Part shown: positions 61,619-64,000 of the stretch, one piece after another
How positions within the stretch are numbered: the stretch's first letter is position 1
Layout of the letters: each line of letters starts with the position of its first letter
Assembly (NCBI GenBank): GCA_963696505.1
Contig: CAVOKN010000012.1
Span: 62,001 to 126,000, forward strand
Direction: 5' to 3'
Origin: CAVOKN01 sp963696505
GTDB taxonomy: Bacteria; Pseudomonadota; Gammaproteobacteria; Burkholderiales; Rhodocyclaceae
Length of the DNA: 64,000 nucleotides
Translations under genes and position numbers: made by a program
The notes under the pieces: model-generated
The model's database searches: none
The model's input: only the letters and a program-made list of their open reading frames with translations
What the model was told of the DNA's origin: nothing

Positions 61619-62107
61619 TCAGACGCTGCCCAGATGCCGCTTGCCAACTCCGGCAAACGCCTGCCCGTCCGGACCGTAAAGGGTGGCCTGATCCGACGCC
61701 GCGGCGAGGACTGCCAGCGCCCGCTGGTTATGCTGCAGGCGGGTTCGGATCAGCGCACCGTTTTCCTCGTTCAGCGTGCGCGCTCGGGAAGCCAGGTCGA
61801 GCAGGCGGGACCACGCTTCGCGCGGCGGGGCGTCGGTCGCAAGCTGATTCAGCCAGGCAGCCGTCGCAGCAGCGCCGCTGCCGAATCCTTGGGCCGACAG
61901 TGCCTGACTGCGGCGCAGGGAAAGCCGGGACAATTGTGCCGAAGCACGATTCTTCTCTTCCGCAATGGAAAGCAGCGGGTCGGCCTGACCCGCCAGAAGC
62001 GACTGCTGTTCGTGTTCGAGAATGTCGAGGAAGGCGCGCAGGACGCGCGATTCCTCGTCGATGAGGGTACCGATCGTCGTAACGGTTGCTTCGCTGTCCG
62101 TGATCAC
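61619..62107 (-). CDS. flgN: Flagellar chaperone FlgN
   Basis: A 162-residue all-helical protein of the FlgN family (LIDEESRVLRAFLDILEHEQ...), chaperone for the hook-filament junction proteins. It starts at a GTG overlapping the flgM stop (GTGA, 62104-62107), so it is coupled to flgM. Confidence 0.85.
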   Translation of the reverse strand: MITDSEATVTTIGTLIDEESRVLRAFLDILEHEQQSLLAGQADPLLSIAEEKNRASAQLSRLSLRRSQALSAQGFGSGAAATAAWLNQLATDAPPREAWSRLLDLASRARTLNEENGALIRTRLQHNQRALAVLAAASDQATLYGPDGQAFAGVGKRHLGSV

Positions 62108-62415
62108 GCGCTACGCACTTGACGGCCGAGCATCTGGCGGACCGATCGGATCAGGCCTTCGGCTACCTGTCCCGGGTCGACCTTGAAGCGCCCTTCGCTG
62201 ATGGCTTGTTTGATCTCGGCCACGCGTTCCACGTCAACCACAGCCACATTGGCCATGGCAGCCTCGATCTCCTGCAAGCTCGAACCGAGGGCGGACAACT
62301 CCACCTTTGCACCGGCGGACGCCGGCGGTGCGGCGGACGCTCCTTGCACTGGCCGCGGACGGGTTTCGCCGGATGCGGGACTGCCTACGGAATTGACGGG
62401 GTTGCCGATCTTCAC
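62104..62415 (-). CDS. flgM: Anti-sigma-28 factor FlgM
   Basis: A 103-residue protein from GTG 62415 (MKIGNPVNSVG). The C-terminal FliA-binding region is VDVERVAEIKQAISEGRFKVDPGQVAEGLI. FlgM holds FliA inactive until it is exported through the finished hook. A sigma-28-type promoter directly upstream closes the feedback loop. Confidence 0.93.
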   Translation of the reverse strand: MKIGNPVNSVGSPASGETRPRPVQGASAAPPASAGAKVELSALGSSLQEIEAAMANVAVVDVERVAEIKQAISEGRFKVDPGQVAEGLIRSVRQMLGRQVRSA

Positions 62416-62447
62416 GGTGTTGCCCTTTCACAATGTGTTCAGCAGGA

Positions 62448-62474
62448 ATATCGACTGAGGGGCGCTGAACTTTA
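62448..62474 (-). promoter_or_regulatory. Sigma-28 type promoter before flgM
   Basis: On the minus strand: TAAAGTTC, 11 bases, then GTCGATAT, close to the consensus TAAAGTTT-N11-GCCGATAA. It lies 33 bases before the flgM start. Confidence 0.75.
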
Positions 62475-62526
62475 GTGCCGCGCCGATACGGCGTCCGGCC
62501 GGGCACTGCGAAAGGGTGGGGGGCGA

Positions 62527-63216
62527 TCAGGGCGAGATGTCGATGATGCCCCCGGCGCGGGCGATTCCCGACAGCGTGTGGCCGTTGGCGACGCGGGCCT
62601 GGGCGACCTGGCCGTCTGCGGCGCTGTTGAGCGCCCGGCCGTCCGTCGCAACCCGGAAACCTGTGCCGCGAGTGACGAGCTTGACGCTCTGCCCCTGCTG
62701 GATTGCCAGCGGCTGGCGCAGCATGTCGCTGCGCAGCGGGCGGCCTGCGGTCATGCCGATGGCAACCGTCCGGCCGACGGCCTGCTGCGGATCGGCGAGT
62801 ATGCCGGGTGGGAGTTCCGCCAGGTCGCCGGTCTGGCTCAGCACATCCTGCTGGGAGACGATCTGTCCCTGAGACAGGGGGCGGGCCGCGACAAGATAGT
62901 TGCCGACGACGCGGATCTGCACCGGCACGTACAGCGACCAGGCTGCCTCGGCCTGGCAACGCACCTGCACCGTGGTCTTGCCCCAGGCGCGGCTGCCGGC
63001 CGGCATCGAGACGTCCAGCGCGGAGCAGGGTGCCAGGTTGTTGTTCGGATCGATGTTCCCGACGTTGAAGTTTGCTTCGCCCGGCAAGCCCTTGGTCTGG
63101 ATCGTCAGAAACTGCTCGACGGCCTGGCGAATCGCAGCCGGATCCTGGCGCGCGTCTGCGGTCGCGGCCATCGCGGACAGGCCGAGTGCGAGAAGTGCCA
63201 GAGCATGTATGGACAT
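62527..63216 (-). CDS. flgA: Flagellar P-ring assembly chaperone FlgA
   Basis: About 229 residues from ATG 63216, favoured over ATG 63222 because AAGG sits at proper distance from the former. A signal peptide (SIHALALLALGLSAMAATADA) is followed by an SAF domain: YLVAARPLSQGQIVSQQDVL, AVGRTVAIGMTAGRPLRSDML, GQVAQARVANGHTLSGIA. It acts in the periplasm to assemble the FlgI ring. Confidence 0.92.
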   Translation of the reverse strand: MSIHALALLALGLSAMAATADARQDPAAIRQAVEQFLTIQTKGLPGEANFNVGNIDPNNNLAPCSALDVSMPAGSRAWGKTTVQVRCQAEAAWSLYVPVQIRVVGNYLVAARPLSQGQIVSQQDVLSQTGDLAELPPGILADPQQAVGRTVAIGMTAGRPLRSDMLRQPLAIQQGQSVKLVTRGTGFRVATDGRALNSAADGQVAQARVANGHTLSGIARAGGIIDISP

Positions 63217-63497
63217 GAGCATCCTTCGATCGATCGATGGCGCATTGAATCACGGGCACGCACAGCGCGATTGTCGAAGAAGCCGCGGAAAGTGCGCTCA
63301 ATTCGTTTGCGCAACCGGGTGCCGGCAATTCTTGCCGCGCGGCAATGCCATGCACTGACCCGGCGGCAGGATTGCGCACGGAATCGGCCCCTTTTCGGTC
63401 GATTGCGGGTGGGGACCGCAGCGTAGGATCGCTGGCACAAACGGTGCATTAACTGCCTTGCTGCCGCCGTTCGTCACCGGGTATTCCAGAGGCATCC

Positions 63498-63902
63498 ATG
63501 GCCGACAAGATCATCGATCCGCTGCGTTTCCATCAGTCCGCGCTCAATCTCAGGGCATATCGGCAGCAACTGCTGGCGAGCAATATTGCGAACGCGGACA
63601 CCCCGAACTACAAGGCGCGGGATGTCAACTTCACGACGGCGCTGGCCGGCGCTCTCGGTGGCAAGACCCAGGGCGTCGCGCTGCTGCGCACCGCTGCGGG
63701 TCACCTGCCGGCGGCGCCCGCGAGCCCCTTTGCGACGGCCGTGCAATACCGCAGCGAACTGCAATCCAGCGTGGATGGCAACACGGTCAACACCGACGTG
63801 GAACGTGCCCGCTTCGCCGAGAACGCGGTCCATTACGAAGCCGATCTGACCTTCATCAGCGGCTACCTGCGGACTCTCAACACCGCCATCACGGGACAGT
63901 GA
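63498..63902 (+). CDS. flgB: Flagellar basal-body rod protein FlgB
   Basis: A 134-residue proximal rod protein: FHQSALNLRAYRQQLLASNI then ANADTPNYKARDVNF, and a C-terminal helix HYEADLTFISGYLRTLNTAI. It diverges from flgA across a 280-bp gap and is coupled to flgC with two bases between them. Confidence 0.95.
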   Translation: MADKIIDPLRFHQSALNLRAYRQQLLASNIANADTPNYKARDVNFTTALAGALGGKTQGVALLRTAAGHLPAAPASPFATAVQYRSELQSSVDGNTVNTDVERARFAENAVHYEADLTFISGYLRTLNTAITGQ

Positions 63903-63904
63903 CC

Positions 63905-64000
63905 ATGAGCATGTTCAACGTCTTCCAGATCGCCGGCTCCGCCCTCAGCGCGCAGTCGGTCCGGCTGAACACGACGGCGAGCAACCTCGCCAATGCCGAC
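63905..64000 (+). CDS. flgC: Flagellar basal-body rod protein FlgC, 3' end outside the window
   Basis: The first 32 residues are visible: MSMFNVFQIAGSALSAQSVR then LNTTASNLANAD, the conserved N-terminal rod helix. The gene continues beyond the window edge. Confidence 0.93.
   Translation, partial: MSMFNVFQIAGSALSAQSVRLNTTASNLANAD

Noticed and set aside
63433..63448. Sigma-54 type promoter before flgB (TGGCACAAACGGTGCA)
   Set aside because: The -24 half is good but the -12 half reads GTGC in place of TTGC, and FlhDC-controlled systems normally use sigma-70 for this operon. Too weak to annotate.
1..64000. tRNA, rRNA or riboswitch genes
   Set aside because: I looked for tRNA T-loop signatures and conserved rRNA blocks and saw none. 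Short structured RNAs cannot be excluded without a covariance search.

Overview
The window is a GC-rich chromosome segment (roughly two thirds G+C) from a motile betaproteobacterium. I infer a member of, or close to, the Rhodocyclales (Azoarcus/Thauera/Aromatoleum type). The grounds are an AorABC-type tungsten aldehyde oxidoreductase cluster, a FlhDC-controlled flagellar cluster with FlhF/FlhG and two stator sets, and the general gene content. No rRNA, tRNA or CRISPR array was seen.

Layout. 1-1.5 kb: end of a receiver-PAS histidine kinase. 1.5-6.2 kb: msrA, an acyltransferase and a pterin carbinolamine dehydratase lying among gene remnants (katG, ABC-F ATPase, OmpA tail, XoxF-type PQQ dehydrogenase head, a metallo-beta-lactamase-fold protein), then a 286-bp tandem duplication. 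6.2-15.5 kb: NAD-linked formate dehydrogenase-like subunits (NuoE-NuoF fusion, then an alpha subunit with two frameshifts) followed by aorA, aorB, aorC, a MoaD/ThiS-like carrier and a small unknown protein. 15.6-20.5 kb: a lipocalin with a nonsense codon, a hybrid histidine kinase with one frameshift, the periplasmic binding protein encoded just upstream of it, and a DUF2202 protein. Two copies of a hairpin-bearing intergenic repeat lie at 13.3 and 19.6 kb.

20.9-26.2 kb holds the most striking gene: one protein of about 1,760 residues with two lipase-like hydrolases, a domain resembling the N-domain of M17 aminopeptidases, a CHAT caspase-like protease and a helical TPR-like tail. 26-34 kb: zinc-type dehydrogenase, old yellow enzyme remnant, Deg protease, methyltransferase, glycosyltransferase, a small gene broken by a REP-like hairpin, a ParE-type toxin-antitoxin pair and a REP-associated transposase. 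33.7-37.7 kb: a leftward set with a lipase-type effector, a partner gene upstream and an ankyrin lipoprotein downstream, resembling a secretion effector-immunity module. 37.9-42.1 kb: an ABC transporter with a CrtC/AttH-like protein. 42-45.7 kb: HNH protein, frameshifted TonB, Rieske protein, DMT exporter, NUDIX hydrolase.

45.9-64 kb is the flagellar region: two c-di-GMP signalling proteins, flhD, flhC, motA, motB, a STAS protein, flhB, flhA, flhF, flhG, fliA, motC-like, motD-like, then flgN-flgM and flgA leftward and flgB-flgC rightward. Sigma-28-like promoters stand before both c-di-GMP genes, motA and flgM, so the second-messenger enzymes appear to belong to the FliA regulon and FlgM feeds back on FliA.

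Two window-wide signals deserve attention. The octamer CTGACTTT (or its complement) occurs 13 times, and its 7-mer core 18 times, all between 5.5 and 44.3 kb and none in the flagellar third. Also, several otherwise well-conserved genes carry single indels or a nonsense codon, so sequencing error must be excluded before calling them pseudogenes.
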